NCBI GenBank assembly: GCA_963758205.1
Contig: CAVWUM010000006.1
Span: 558,001 to 622,000 of the forward strand
DNA: 64,000 nucleotides
Origin: Owenweeksia sp963758205
GTDB lineage: Bacteria; Bacteroidota; Bacteroidia; Flavobacteriales; Schleiferiaceae
Direction: 5' to 3'
The notes under the pieces were generated by a model. It saw only the letters and a program-made list of their open reading frames with translations. It had not been told where the DNA came from and searched no databases. This document shows, piece by piece, positions 45,624 to 56,214 of this stretch. The translations under genes and the position numbers were made by a program. Within the stretch, counting starts at the first letter, position 1. Each line of letters begins with the position of its first letter.

Positions 45624-46820
45624 TTAATGCTCATGCTCCGCCTCCTCCTTTTTCATTTCAGCAATAAGGTAGTAGGCATTGTTAAGTGCAAAGCGGGTTT
45701 CTGCCGGTACTTTTTCCATTAACTCTACGGCTGTCCACCCGTTTACGGTGCTTCCGGTTATCACTTTTACAGGAGTGAACATCCACCCGGCATCTTCTGA
45801 TTGTGAAGCAGTGTAGGCAAAATACTCATCACCAACCCTGGTAATGGCGCCCTCCGGCAAAGCCGTAGTAGCAGAGCTATCTAACAAAATATGGCCGCTT
45901 ATGTACATACCCGGTAATAGTTGGTCGCCCTTATTTTCAATTTCGGCATGCAAATGCACGGCTTTAGGGGCTTCTTCAAACTTTTTGCCTACAGAGTATA
46001 TACGGGCATAAAGTTGTAAATCGGGAATAGTTTGTACCGTAAAACGTATGCGTTGCCCTTTCTGCACTTTGGTTACATCCCGCTCAAATACCATAAAATC
46101 AGCATGAATGTGCTTTATATTCACAATTTCAAAAAGACTTTTTTCGGGCTGCACATATTGGCCTGTCTTAACATTTACTTTGCTAACGGATCCTTCAATG
46201 GGGCTGGTAATGGGCACCTGATCGTAAAAATCGCCACCGCGCACTTTGGCAGCACTAAGGCCCAACTGCCGCAATTGTGATTCAAATCCTGAAACCTCCG
46301 CCTGTAAAGATCTGTACTCGGCTTCTGTTTGTTGAAAGCCTTTGCCCGAAGACACCTCCGCTTCGTAAAGTTTCTTTTGGCGCTGGTAATCCTTCTCTAA
46401 AAACAAATAGCGATTATAGGCCTGTGAATAATCACTTTGAAGGCGGGTGAGGTTTGGATGCGCCATATAGCCCAGCACCTGCCCTTTACTTACATCATCC
46501 CCCTCAATCACCTCAATGGAAGTAATATTAGCACCCAGTATGGCCGTTACAATCGCCTCGTTTTGAGGAGGCACTTCCAGTCTTCCGCTTACAGCTACCC
46601 CCTCCGAAAGATTTTTCTGAGGCAAAGGGCCAACCTCCATCTTAATCGCATCAAACTGTTGCTGCGTAAAGAGTACGGCTTCGTTTTCGTGTTCATGGTG
46701 TTCTTCCATCTCGTGCTTTTGCTCACCACTTTCGTGGGAATGGCCCTCCGTATTGCCACATGCTGCTGCCATTAATGCTATGGCTAAAATTCCTGAAACT
46801 GACTTTATATTGATGATCAT
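45624..46820 (-). CDS. Metal-efflux RND adaptor, CusB/CzcB-like
   Basis: The 398-residue lipoprotein has a signal peptide with the lipobox AAAC and a histidine-rich stretch just after it, around residues 27-48, suited to metal binding. The adaptor core follows: VEVIEGDDVSKGQVLGYM (lipoyl half), a short coiled coil and VPITSPIEGSVSKVNVKTGQYV, then a beta barrel and a second His tail (EAEHEH). It joins the inner-membrane pump to the outer-membrane channel and may pass metal to the pump. It lies 11 nt after the pump gene and is the last gene of the unit. Confidence 0.9.
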   Translation of the reverse strand: MIINIKSVSGILAIALMAAACGNTEGHSHESGEQKHEMEEHHEHENEAVLFTQQQFDAIKMEVGPLPQKNLSEGVAVSGRLEVPPQNEAIVTAILGANITSIEVIEGDDVSKGQVLGYMAHPNLTRLQSDYSQAYNRYLFLEKDYQRQKKLYEAEVSSGKGFQQTEAEYRSLQAEVSGFESQLRQLGLSAAKVRGGDFYDQVPITSPIEGSVSKVNVKTGQYVQPEKSLFEIVNIKHIHADFMVFERDVTKVQKGQRIRFTVQTIPDLQLYARIYSVGKKFEEAPKAVHLHAEIENKGDQLLPGMYISGHILLDSSATTALPEGAITRVGDEYFAYTASQSEDAGWMFTPVKVITGSTVNGWTAVELMEKVPAETRFALNNAYYLIAEMKKEEAEHEH

Positions 46821-46831
46821 CTTAGGTAGAT

Positions 46832-49800
46832 TTAATTGTTGGTAGAGCCGAGGTAAAACTCAAGCTGAAATTTAGATTGTAAATATTGTTGTAAAGCCTC
46901 ACGCGCTTGTACTTCCACCTGTACAGCTTCCTTCATGTTCTGGATAAATGTTACATAGTCAATCGCCCCTTCATCAAAAGCCAGGATGGCACCTTTTCGC
47001 TGTTCACGCGCCAGTGGCAGGGCTTCATTTTCATAAAATTGCCACGAAGCCTGCCATTTATTGTACTCCTGCATAAGCGCCTGGTAGTTGGCCTCCACTT
47101 CAAATTGCGTTTGCTGGTATTCCTGTTCGGCTATCTTTTGCTCTATCCTGGCAGCTTGTGCCCGACCTTGCTCCTGCATAAAAAACAGCGGAATGGTTAA
47201 CCCGAACTGATACTGGTAAAAACCGCTTTGCCCGCTTATCTCCTGCCAGCCATATTGTGTATTTAGCTGCGGCAAAAAGGCGGCATTGGCCGATTTTCGC
47301 TCGGCATTGGCAACTTCTACCTGGCGTGAGGCCATTTGTAAAAGTGGATGATTTGTAACACTATCTCCGCTCAATATAGGGTTTAGCCAGCCCCTTTTCT
47401 GGGGAGAAACAGCATAAAACGTATCACTTACCAGCCACAGGTTTAGGCGGAAAAGGGCTGCGGAGTAATCAAACTCCGCCTGTTGCTTTTGCAGCTCAAT
47501 CTGCTTTACCTGGTTGGCTGCTGCCAGATAATCCAGTTTTGAAGTTTCTTCCAGATCGTACCTCAGCTTTGCCCCTTTTTCAAAATTTCGATATACAGAA
47601 TCTAGTTGAGAAAACAATTGCAGATTTTGATGCGCTACATAAGCTTTGGCATACGCCATTTTCACCTCCTGCATAAGTTGCAGTTCGTTTAGTTCAAGGG
47701 CAGATTCGGCCAAAGCCACTCTTTGCTTTTGAGCTTTCATTTTGGGAGCAATGCCAAATACATCAATATTTTGCTGCTGAACTCCTATGGTGGTATAAAC
47801 GCCATTTCCGTTTTGGCTTATTTCTTCTCCAGCTGTGTATACCTGGGTATTCCCAAGATTCCAGGCGGTTTTCTTTAAAGCCTGTTCTTGCTCAACTTGC
47901 AGGCGGGCAGCTTTTAGCTTAGGAAAGTTTTTGGCCGACTTTTCAATCGCCTCTTTCATACTAATAGTTGGCAGCTGTTCAACATTTTGAGCAATGACTG
48001 AATTTCCTGCCAGACAGAAAAAAATAATCATTACCCCAGCTAAAGCAGTCTTTGGCAAAACAGATTTACCCTCTCTTTCTTCCATCCACTTATATAAAAT
48101 TGGCAACACGAACAGTGTTAACAAAGTAGAGGTGAGCAAACCACCAATTACTACCGTGGCTAATGGACGTTGAACTTCCGCCCCAGCCGTTGTGGAAAGT
48201 GCCATTGGTAAAAATCCCAATACATCTGTAAGCGCTGTTAATAATATCGGGCGTATTCGCCTTCGCGCTCCCTGTGTAATACGTTCTGATAAATTAGAAA
48301 CACCTTCCTCCTTCAACTCATTCCAGCCACTGATAAGCACTAAACCATTTAGAACAGCAACGCCAAAAAGTACTATAAACCCAACTCCGGCTGAAATGCT
48401 AAAAGGCATATCTCTCAACCAAAGGGAAAACACGCCACCAATGGCGGCCATGGGTATAGCCAGGTAAATCATAACACTTTGTTTTATGGATTTTAAAGCG
48501 AAAAAGATGAGTACAAAAATCAGCGCCAGCGCAATAGGAACAACCAGTTTGAGTCTTTCGGTGGCTCGTTCCAGATTTTCAAAAGCACCCCCGTACCGTA
48601 TGTAGTAACCGGGCGGTAGCTCAAGTTCCTTATCGAGCTTTTCACGGATTTCCTCCACCAGGGTTTTTACATCGCGGCCCCGCACATTTATACCCACATA
48701 AGTTCTGCGATTCGTGTTGTCACGGCTTATCTGCATAGGTCCCGGCTGATAACTGATATTGGCCACTTCCCGCAAAGGAATTTGAGCGCCCATAGGTGTA
48801 TTTACATACAGGCTGCGGATATCCTCAATATTTCTACGGTTTGCTTCTTTGAGTTTTAAAACCAAATCAAATCGCTTTTCACCTTCAAAGATTACCCCGG
48901 CCTTACCTCCTGCAAAACCTGTCTCAATAAGGGTATTTAGTTCATGAACATTAAGGCCATATTGAGCCAGTCGTGCGCGGTCATAATCAACCGTAATCTG
49001 CGGTAAGCCCGAGGTGGCCTCTACTTTCATATCGCCTACCCCCTGAACCGTAGCTATAATTTTCCCCATTTCTTCCGCTTTGGCAGCAAGAATGTCGAGG
49101 TCTTCTCCATATAGCTTTACCGCTATATCCTCGCGTACCCCTGTTAGCAGTTCATTAAAGCGCATTTCTATGGGCTGGGTAAATTCAAAATTTACTCCGG
49201 GAACTATACTAACAGCCTCTTTCATATCAGCAACCAAATCCTGTTTGCTCCTGCCGGTTTCCCATTCACCCTGAGGCTTCAGCACCACAATTATATCGGC
49301 AATATCCATTGGCATGGGATCCGTAGGAACTTCTGCAACCCCAATACGGCTAAGCACATGCAAAACTTCAGGGAACTCAGCTTTTACAATTTGCTCAATT
49401 TTAGTGGTAGTTTCCACGGTTTCGGTAAGTGAGCTACCTGGTTTTAAAATGGCGTGAAAAGCAATATCGCCTTCATCCAACTGGGGAATAAACTCACCTC
49501 CCATCCTGCTAAAAGTAAAAATGGCCAAACCAAAAAGTAAGACAGCCGAAACCAGAATAAGCGCTACCCGCTTTAAGGCCTTATTCAAGGCACGCTCATA
49601 CCAATTCTCCACTGCTATTACAATTCGATCTCCCCAGGTTTTTTTCTCTTTGGGAGTAACCCTGATAAACAGCGAGGAAATCATGGGAACATAGGTAAGG
49701 CAAAGAATCATGGCTCCTATCATGGCGAACATAAAGGTGAGCGCCATTGGGATAAACATTTTGCCCTCTACACCTTCCAAAAACAGAATAGGTACAAACA

Positions 49801-51175
49801 CGATGAGAATGATGAGCTGCCCAAAAAAGGCGGAGTTCATCATTTTGGAGGAAGCCGTAAAAGTCACCTTATCGCGATCCTCCTGCGTATTGTTGCCCGT
49901 TTTCCGGATATTCTTAACCAGAAAAAACACAGTGCCCTCTACGATAATCACGGCTCCATCAACTATAATCCCAAAGTCGATTGCGCCCAGGCTCATGAGG
50001 TTTGCCCAAACGTCAAATACATTCATTAAGATAAAAGCAAAGAGCAAGGACAATGGAATAGTAGAAGCCACAATAAGCCCTCCTCGCCAGTTGCCCAACA
50101 AAAACACCAGCACAAAAATTACGATAAGGGCACCTTCCACCAGGTTGGTGGTTACGGTAGATGTAGTGCTGCTTATAAGTTTACTGCGATCTAAAAACGG
50201 CTCTATCTGAACTCCTTCTGGTAAGGATTTTTGAATTTCCACCATTCTGTCTTTTACCGCATCCACCACTTTGTTAGAGTTTCCACCTTTAAGCATGAGT
50301 ATCATTCCACCAACAGCCTCGCCTTCGCCATCTTTGGTAAAGGCTCCATAACGTACGGCCTTTCCAAACTGTACGGTTCCAATATCAGCTATCCTTACGG
50401 GAATGCCATTTTCGGTTTTCACCACAATATTTTCAATGTCGCTCAGGCTGCGTGCCAAACCTTCGCCACGAATAAAGTTGGCCTGATGGTCTTTTTCGAT
50501 GTAAGCGCCTCCGGTATTTTGGTTGTTTTCACTTAAGGCCGTAAAAACCTCAGCAAGAGTAATATTCATTGCCCTAAGCTGACCCGGGTCAACTGCAACT
50601 TCGTATTGCTTAAGGTCGCCCCCAAAGGCATTAACCTCAACCACGCCAGGCACCATAGCCATTTGCCGGCTCACAATCCAGTCCTGCATAGTGCGCAGGT
50701 CGGTAGCCGAATATAGTCCTGCATGTTCCTCATCTACCGAAAGGGTGTATTGATAGATTTCTCCCAGACCCGTGGAAATAGGCCCCATAAAAGGTTCGCC
50801 AAAACCCGCTGGGATTTCCTCTTTAACCTGTGTAAGTTTTTCGCTAACCAATTGGCGTGGCAGGTAGGTTCCCATATCATCTTCAAACACAATGGTAACT
50901 ACCGATAGCCCAAACCGGGAAACGGAGCGGATTTCCTGAACACCTGGCAAATTGGCCATGCCCACTTCCACGGGGTAGGTTACAAATTGCTCTATTTCCT
51001 CGGTGCCAAGGTTGGGGGCCTGCGTTATTACCTGTACCTGGTTATTAGTAATATCAGGCACAGCATCTATCGGCACCTGAGTTACACTCCAAATGCCGGC
51101 ACCTATAAGCACAAGGGTGAGCAGGCCTATGATTAACTTGTTCCGAATGGAAAAGTCGATTATATGATTGATCAT
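46832..51175 (-). CDS. CusA/CzcA heavy-metal RND pump fused to TolC-type channel
   Basis: I start at MINHIIDFS (51175), giving 1447 residues. The 25 residues upstream in the longer frame lack the family's first helix. The CusA/CzcA part (about 1-1040) shows the proton-relay signature DFGIIVDGAVIIVEG and the usual 12 helices, then KWMEEREGK. A hydrophobic segment near residues 1045-1066 that resembles a signal peptide (MIIFFCLAGNSVIAQ) leads to a TolC/OEP domain of about 380 residues (MKEAIEKSAKNFPKLKAARLQVEQE). Such fusions are known in Bacteroidota. It exports copper, zinc, cadmium or cobalt. The adaptor gene follows, and a small Cys/His-rich gene (DUF6660) precedes it. Confidence 0.9.
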   Translation of the reverse strand: MINHIIDFSIRNKLIIGLLTLVLIGAGIWSVTQVPIDAVPDITNNQVQVITQAPNLGTEEIEQFVTYPVEVGMANLPGVQEIRSVSRFGLSVVTIVFEDDMGTYLPRQLVSEKLTQVKEEIPAGFGEPFMGPISTGLGEIYQYTLSVDEEHAGLYSATDLRTMQDWIVSRQMAMVPGVVEVNAFGGDLKQYEVAVDPGQLRAMNITLAEVFTALSENNQNTGGAYIEKDHQANFIRGEGLARSLSDIENIVVKTENGIPVRIADIGTVQFGKAVRYGAFTKDGEGEAVGGMILMLKGGNSNKVVDAVKDRMVEIQKSLPEGVQIEPFLDRSKLISSTTSTVTTNLVEGALIVIFVLVFLLGNWRGGLIVASTIPLSLLFAFILMNVFDVWANLMSLGAIDFGIIVDGAVIIVEGTVFFLVKNIRKTGNNTQEDRDKVTFTASSKMMNSAFFGQLIILIVFVPILFLEGVEGKMFIPMALTFMFAMIGAMILCLTYVPMISSLFIRVTPKEKKTWGDRIVIAVENWYERALNKALKRVALILVSAVLLFGLAIFTFSRMGGEFIPQLDEGDIAFHAILKPGSSLTETVETTTKIEQIVKAEFPEVLHVLSRIGVAEVPTDPMPMDIADIIVVLKPQGEWETGRSKQDLVADMKEAVSIVPGVNFEFTQPIEMRFNELLTGVREDIAVKLYGEDLDILAAKAEEMGKIIATVQGVGDMKVEATSGLPQITVDYDRARLAQYGLNVHELNTLIETGFAGGKAGVIFEGEKRFDLVLKLKEANRRNIEDIRSLYVNTPMGAQIPLREVANISYQPGPMQISRDNTNRRTYVGINVRGRDVKTLVEEIREKLDKELELPPGYYIRYGGAFENLERATERLKLVVPIALALIFVLIFFALKSIKQSVMIYLAIPMAAIGGVFSLWLRDMPFSISAGVGFIVLFGVAVLNGLVLISGWNELKEEGVSNLSERITQGARRRIRPILLTALTDVLGFLPMALSTTAGAEVQRPLATVVIGGLLTSTLLTLFVLPILYKWMEEREGKSVLPKTALAGVMIIFFCLAGNSVIAQNVEQLPTISMKEAIEKSAKNFPKLKAARLQVEQEQALKKTAWNLGNTQVYTAGEEISQNGNGVYTTIGVQQQNIDVFGIAPKMKAQKQRVALAESALELNELQLMQEVKMAYAKAYVAHQNLQLFSQLDSVYRNFEKGAKLRYDLEETSKLDYLAAANQVKQIELQKQQAEFDYSAALFRLNLWLVSDTFYAVSPQKRGWLNPILSGDSVTNHPLLQMASRQVEVANAERKSANAAFLPQLNTQYGWQEISGQSGFYQYQFGLTIPLFFMQEQGRAQAARIEQKIAEQEYQQTQFEVEANYQALMQEYNKWQASWQFYENEALPLAREQRKGAILAFDEGAIDYVTFIQNMKEAVQVEVQAREALQQYLQSKFQLEFYLGSTNN

Positions 51176-51329
51176 TAAATTCGAGTTTAGTTCTAATTGA
51201 AATTTTCTCCGCAGGGCGAGAAGACAAGTCAAGCAAAAGGTTCTGATCAATTAGACCAACAAACGCTTTCATGGATGCTTATCTCAAAACGGAATAATAA
51301 GGACAGACTTATCCTGTAAAAACAAAAAA

Positions 51330-51653
51330 CTAAACTCTGGGAGGCTGTAGAAGAGCGTCTGGGAAAGGAGATAATAACCTTCCTTTAAATACCGGAATGG
51401 TAGATGTAAGTTCTATTTCAGTAGCTGCCAATTCTAATTTCTCAAAGTTTACAACATCGGTATGGCAGCATTGGCACACACAAAACGGGCTGCAAAGGTC
51501 TTCGCCTGATGAGTGATCATGACCTGAATGATCCGCTTCATCATGGGAATGAGATATATCATCACCAATAGGAATGAGTTGCTGATCCGCACACGGCATA
51601 ACCGTAAGTGCCAGGAAATAAAGGGATAATATGGCTGATAAGAATTTAACCAT
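51330..51653 (-). CDS. DUF6660-like Cys/His-rich small protein
   Basis: The 107-residue protein has a signal peptide-like start (MVKFLSAILSLYFLALTVMPC) and a central histidine-rich stretch followed by CSPFCVCQCC. It matches what I remember of DUF6660, small proteins that accompany metal efflux pumps in Bacteroidota. The Cys and His rich parts suggest metal binding in the periplasm. It lies 154 nt upstream of the pump gene on the same strand and could be the first gene of the operon. Confidence 0.7.
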   Translation of the reverse strand: MVKFLSAILSLYFLALTVMPCADQQLIPIGDDISHSHDEADHSGHDHSSGEDLCSPFCVCQCCHTDVVNFEKLELAATEIELTSTIPVFKGRLLSPFPDALLQPPRV

Positions 51654-51901
51654 CCCTGCAAACTTAGAAAAGAAAATGACAAAACTCGTTAATACCTTAC
51701 CATAGGCCTGTTAGTTTGTTTTTTAAATCAAAAAATAGACTTTCCTTTGATCCTGATTTTACATCCTTGATTTTGGCTGTTGCTTTGCTCTAGAAAAAAA
51801 ATGTTTGGTGAACCAATCTCACAACCCTATTATTTCGTTTGTAGAGTCTACCAGCTAAACAGCAAGAGAAAAGTTTAATCAAGGAAAGTGAAAATTGCCA
51901 A

Positions 51902-52534
51902 ATGGCAGAAATGATGAAGGAAGCTGTAAAGGAATATATTGAATCAGGAATAATTGAGCTCTACTTGCTCGACATGACTACAGAGGAGGAAAACCAAGAC
52001 CTCCTTAAAGCGGCCATGTTTTTCCCGGAAATGCAAGAAGCAATAGATGCTGCTGCTAAAGCTATTGAAGATTTTGGTCAGGCCAATGCCGTGGCGCCAC
52101 CCGCTCCGTTAAAGCCATTTTTGTTTGCCACAATCGATTATATGGAGCGCCTGGAGAGTGGTGAAGCACCTACTTTTCCACCAGCACTCACAATAAATTC
52201 TACTATAGAAGATTTTGCACCCTGGCTCAACCGTGAAGACATGGTGTTGCCTGAGGATGCAGAAGACACTTTTATCAAAATAATTGGAGCAGATGAAAAG
52301 CTAACCACAGCTATAGTTTGGGCTAAAACCATGTTGCCTAACGAAGTGCATGAAGATGAGTTTGAGAGCTTCCTGGTGTTGGAAGGCAACTGTGAAATAA
52401 ACATTGATGAGCAGTCTTATTATCTTAAACCTGGGGACTTTCTAACTATTCCCCTTCATGCTGAGCATATTGCCCGAATTACTTCGGATATTCCCTGTAA
52501 GCTTATTGTGCAAAGGGCGAAGATTGCTGCTTAA
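51902..52534 (+). CDS. ChrR-like cupin protein
   Basis: The N-terminal part (about 1-85) resembles the anti-sigma/zinc-finger-less helical domain found in ChrR-like proteins (YIESGIIELYLLDMTTEEENQDLLK). A cupin domain follows (about 115-205), with EDEFESFLVLEGNCEINIDEQSYYLKPGDFLTIPLHAEHIA, including the E/H metal positions. The classic ChrR zinc motif is not seen. No ECF sigma factor gene is adjacent in the window, so anti-sigma activity is doubtful. The stop codon overlaps that of the convergent TraB/GumN gene by 3 nt. Confidence 0.72.
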   Translation: MAEMMKEAVKEYIESGIIELYLLDMTTEEENQDLLKAAMFFPEMQEAIDAAAKAIEDFGQANAVAPPAPLKPFLFATIDYMERLESGEAPTFPPALTINSTIEDFAPWLNREDMVLPEDAEDTFIKIIGADEKLTTAIVWAKTMLPNEVHEDEFESFLVLEGNCEINIDEQSYYLKPGDFLTIPLHAEHIARITSDIPCKLIVQRAKIAA

Positions 52535-55500
52535 TCTGGCTTTTTTGTGAGAAACTCCGTTGCATCTTTTACTATTTCCTTTTTACGCATTTCGTAAGTA
52601 CGAGTGGTGTAATCGCCTGCCCATATATTGGTATATCCCTCTTCAAAGTTTACTTCCTTAGAATCGGGCTGGGCAGCAGTAAATGCTAATACCGGGGTAT
52701 CATTATACTCAGTGGTATAGGCATAAATATAAATCCTCGAAGGCTCTCCATTGATATCTGTTTTGGCTATTTCCAGCAACTTTATGTCTACTTCGTAATA
52801 CTCATCATAGTACAACTCACTTCGCACAAAAATCTCCGCCACCGTCTTTTGATCAAGGTTTGCCTTTAATATATCTTGATATCCCTCTTTATTAAGTTGG
52901 TAGATTAGGGTAAAGCTCTCTTCCTTGTTCTTAAAAAGAGCCTTATAGTCCTTCTTTTTAATGGCAACGCCCATTTTTAACAGCTCCATTACGGCTGCAA
53001 CTTTTGTTGAATAATAGTTTGATTTTAAAAGCCCATAGGTACGATCCCTTAATTCAGGTGCACCCCCAAGTTGAGTGATTACTTCTAAAACTCCATTAAT
53101 CTCTGCACCACTTTCATATCCCATGCTGCTGATATTAATAGTATCAAGCATTTGGCTATAGAGATTCTTAAACAGATCATATTGTGGCCTCAAGTACTCC
53201 ACAAAACTTGAATCTTCTTTCATGTAATGGTTAAACACATCTACCACAACCTCCCTTAAATAGGGATTATTCATACTTTCAAGTAGTAAATCCAAATTGG
53301 CTTTAACATGAGTAATAGTATCATAAAAATACCCCAGGCTATAAATGTCAAAATCCACATTGGGTAAAAGTTCCAAGTACTTTTGGATAGCTAAAGTATC
53401 ATCCATCTTTGGTAATACTTCAAATATCACCCTCCTAAGCCCGCCATCACTGCTGGTAGTATCATAATAAGCCGTTAAAAAATCTAAAGTATTGCTATCC
53501 TTTACGGTTTCAAATTTTCTTAACAGGGATGCCTTAGCCAGGCTATATGCCCAGTAACCCGTATCCAGAGGCATTGGCTGTGTAAGTGAACTGTACAATA
53601 AACCCACCTCTGTTGAGTCAAACCTATAATCACTTAAAAAGCTTTTTGCGTTGGCAAAAGTGATTGAATCCATGGATTGCAGGGCCTGTAAAACCTTAGC
53701 CGTTTTACGTATATAGAGGTTTACCGTATCGGGCTTTAAAATTTTAAATGAACTAAAGACATTATCCGTAACGCTTACTTCAAATTCATTAGCCAACATT
53801 GATTGCAGCTGATACACCGTGCCGCCATTAAGATAAACCATGTCTCTTAATGTATAGCCAACTCTTTTATTTCTATGCACCCTTTCGCGGGCATATAGTT
53901 TACCATTCTTGTAGTAGGAAGTATCAACCATTATGGTTTGATACTTTTCATCAAGCTTTAAATAGTGCGACTTTATTAATGAGTCTGGAGTTGGGTAATG
54001 GGTAAACTTGTTATAATCATAAATGTATAGCCCGAACAACACATTATGAGCTCCATCAGCCGCGTTGAGGCTTGTCAAATTATCAATCTCGTTATCATAC
54101 ATATAGTCTTCTTCCAGCTCGTCTCTCTTTTCAGGAAGCAGCAGTGTAAAAGACGAATCAGGACCATATAACGTGCTTAACTCACCTTCAATTTTAGCCT
54201 CATCGAGCTTAAAACTGTTCAAAAAATACTTTATATCGTTATTTAGACTGTCCGTAGACTGAGATAGCATATTGTAAACCCGATTACCTCTAACGAGCAT
54301 GTGATTTATTATGAAATGACCCGTTTCAGGGTTTGTGTAGGTAGCCGAGTAAATGGGATAAGTTCCGTTTTCAATAATTGCAGAATCCACCAGCTTCACC
54401 CTATATTCCTCTTCAACGTTTTCTCTAAATGAATTAATAATAAGGCTATCGGTTTCTATATAATAACCCAATGGATACCGTATTGAATTAAAGATAAATG
54501 ATGTTTTGGTTTTAGCGTTTATAGCTGAGTAGGTTTGAGTACTGGAATTCGCCTCCTCATCATATTCCATAGGGAAATCCTTTTTTACAAAATTGTAGTT
54601 GGAAGGAATTTCAATAGAAAAGTTGTCTCTATCATTATGCACGAGTTCCCAACTGCTTGCTTCGGACGTAAAATCAAAAAGTTCAATGGTACTTAAAAAG
54701 TTGGCGGCATCTGCCTTACCATAATCCTTTACGCTTTTAGTTTCTCCAAAAACATATACTCTGCTATCTTTTTTAAAAAGATAGATAAGCATGTTTAAAT
54801 TGTCTTTGGTTAGTACAGCCCTGTAAGACGGCACGCCATAATGCTTAAAGTGTAGGGTAGAATGCACTGTGCCCCCTAGGTTTTCAGACATCCTTTCAAC
54901 CACATTTTCAAAAATCATCTTTTCCTCAAGCATAAAATCGGGAGACTCAATACTCATTACCAGTAATGTATTACCTGTTCCAATATCCTGGTAAGTGTAC
55001 ATTTTAAGATTGCTATCTTTAATTTTGGACTCTACAGGTTTTCCAGGAAGCCGAATACGATATCCCTCTGCAATCTTCTCAAGTAAATAGCCAGCGGTTT
55101 CGTCAAATTCCTTTTTCTGCGATTTTGCCAACCCATTAAATGTGGCTGCCACCGGGGTCAGTTTATAACCTTTATCTCTCAATATTTGAATCACGCCCTC
55201 TTCTCCACCCAAGTGGGCCGCACCTACCGCAGCAAATGTTGAAGACAATTTGGCCAATGAATCTATACCATTGGCCATGGTGTAATTTCGCTCCGTTACA
55301 TTGTACCGGTCTCCAAAATTTTTAGAGTGGCCACTATACGTTTGGTATATCACCTCAACATCTCCCTGGTAATACATTTCAATAAAATTGTCAAATTGAT
55401 AGTCAACAATCTTTTCCATCACCTTGGTATTTTCCTTGATAAAGGATACCGTGGAATTGCTGTCGATTATGTCACGAACAAACATTTCCTTTTCTAAATT

Positions 55501-56049
55501 ATTCTCAAAACCGTTTCCGCCACGTAGCCCTTTATCAATAGGCTCAAGACCTACAACATCTTTTCCTTGTCCTTTTGCTATATCATACAGGTAATTATCT
55601 ACTGTAAGTTTGTTTTTGTCATTTTTACTGAAGCGCTCCGCAAGCAGCCTCCTAATGATAAGAGGTGATGTGGTTTTCAAATCATCCAGATTAACGTCCA
55701 CCTCTTCCTTTATTACTTTTTTTAATTTTTCGTATTCCTCTTCACTTAGTTGCTCTTTCAGCTGATTGTTTTTTTGGCGAGAATCCTTATCAGACAGTTC
55801 ACGTAGATAGTCATCAATGGAAATTTCGAGCGCCAAAACTTCACATTTATCAAAGGCATACAAAACAGAGTCGCTAAAATCAAAAGCCTTTGGGTGGCTG
55901 ATATGGGCGGTACCGAATAGATAGGATGGGGCAGCATTTCCAGGCCCTTCAATTTTCCAAAGCAGGTTATAGTTTTCACGAGTTTGGCCATGTAGTGTAG
56001 CAAAAAGCACAACAAAGGCCAGCGTACAAAGAGATTGAATTTTAGTCAT
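52531..56049 (-). CDS. Large TraB/GumN-domain protein (1172 aa)
   Basis: A signal peptide (SLCTLAFVVLFATLHG) leads to a TraB/GumN domain (about 25-300), with the paired GxxH motifs in LFGTAHISHP and AVGAAHLGG, plus the EISIDD acidic motif after it; these are the likely metallopeptidase-like residues of the Tiki/TraB family. The remaining 850 residues contain beta-rich repeats (for example IYSATYTNPETGHFIINHMLV and KLYARERVHRNKRVGYTLRD) without a recognised domain. Typical GumN proteins are about 300 residues. It is probably periplasmic or outer-membrane-bound. Function is unknown. It is a single gene, with a 166-bp gap to the divergent lipoprotein gene. Confidence 0.85.
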   Translation of the reverse strand: MTKIQSLCTLAFVVLFATLHGQTRENYNLLWKIEGPGNAAPSYLFGTAHISHPKAFDFSDSVLYAFDKCEVLALEISIDDYLRELSDKDSRQKNNQLKEQLSEEEYEKLKKVIKEEVDVNLDDLKTTSPLIIRRLLAERFSKNDKNKLTVDNYLYDIAKGQGKDVVGLEPIDKGLRGGNGFENNLEKEMFVRDIIDSNSTVSFIKENTKVMEKIVDYQFDNFIEMYYQGDVEVIYQTYSGHSKNFGDRYNVTERNYTMANGIDSLAKLSSTFAAVGAAHLGGEEGVIQILRDKGYKLTPVAATFNGLAKSQKKEFDETAGYLLEKIAEGYRIRLPGKPVESKIKDSNLKMYTYQDIGTGNTLLVMSIESPDFMLEEKMIFENVVERMSENLGGTVHSTLHFKHYGVPSYRAVLTKDNLNMLIYLFKKDSRVYVFGETKSVKDYGKADAANFLSTIELFDFTSEASSWELVHNDRDNFSIEIPSNYNFVKKDFPMEYDEEANSSTQTYSAINAKTKTSFIFNSIRYPLGYYIETDSLIINSFRENVEEEYRVKLVDSAIIENGTYPIYSATYTNPETGHFIINHMLVRGNRVYNMLSQSTDSLNNDIKYFLNSFKLDEAKIEGELSTLYGPDSSFTLLLPEKRDELEEDYMYDNEIDNLTSLNAADGAHNVLFGLYIYDYNKFTHYPTPDSLIKSHYLKLDEKYQTIMVDTSYYKNGKLYARERVHRNKRVGYTLRDMVYLNGGTVYQLQSMLANEFEVSVTDNVFSSFKILKPDTVNLYIRKTAKVLQALQSMDSITFANAKSFLSDYRFDSTEVGLLYSSLTQPMPLDTGYWAYSLAKASLLRKFETVKDSNTLDFLTAYYDTTSSDGGLRRVIFEVLPKMDDTLAIQKYLELLPNVDFDIYSLGYFYDTITHVKANLDLLLESMNNPYLREVVVDVFNHYMKEDSSFVEYLRPQYDLFKNLYSQMLDTINISSMGYESGAEINGVLEVITQLGGAPELRDRTYGLLKSNYYSTKVAAVMELLKMGVAIKKKDYKALFKNKEESFTLIYQLNKEGYQDILKANLDQKTVAEIFVRSELYYDEYYEVDIKLLEIAKTDINGEPSRIYIYAYTTEYNDTPVLAFTAAQPDSKEVNFEEGYTNIWAGDYTTRTYEMRKKEIVKDATEFLTKKPD

Positions 56050-56214
56050 TTTAGTTGATTTCGATCTGGCAAATATAATTCTCGCGCCTATTTTACCGTC
56101 CTGTAAAAACTACCGGACAACAAGTAGAAAAAGAAACTGGGTCTAATCTAAAATATGTTGCCGGTTGTATATTGCGAGCGGTAAGAATAGTCAACGAAAT
56201 TCAACCAGCATAAA

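Noticed and set aside
51176..51250. N-terminal extension of the RND pump
   Set aside because: The 25 extra residues (MIRTFCLTCLLALRR...) precede the family's normal start MINHIIDFSIRNKL and have no counterpart in CusA proteins.
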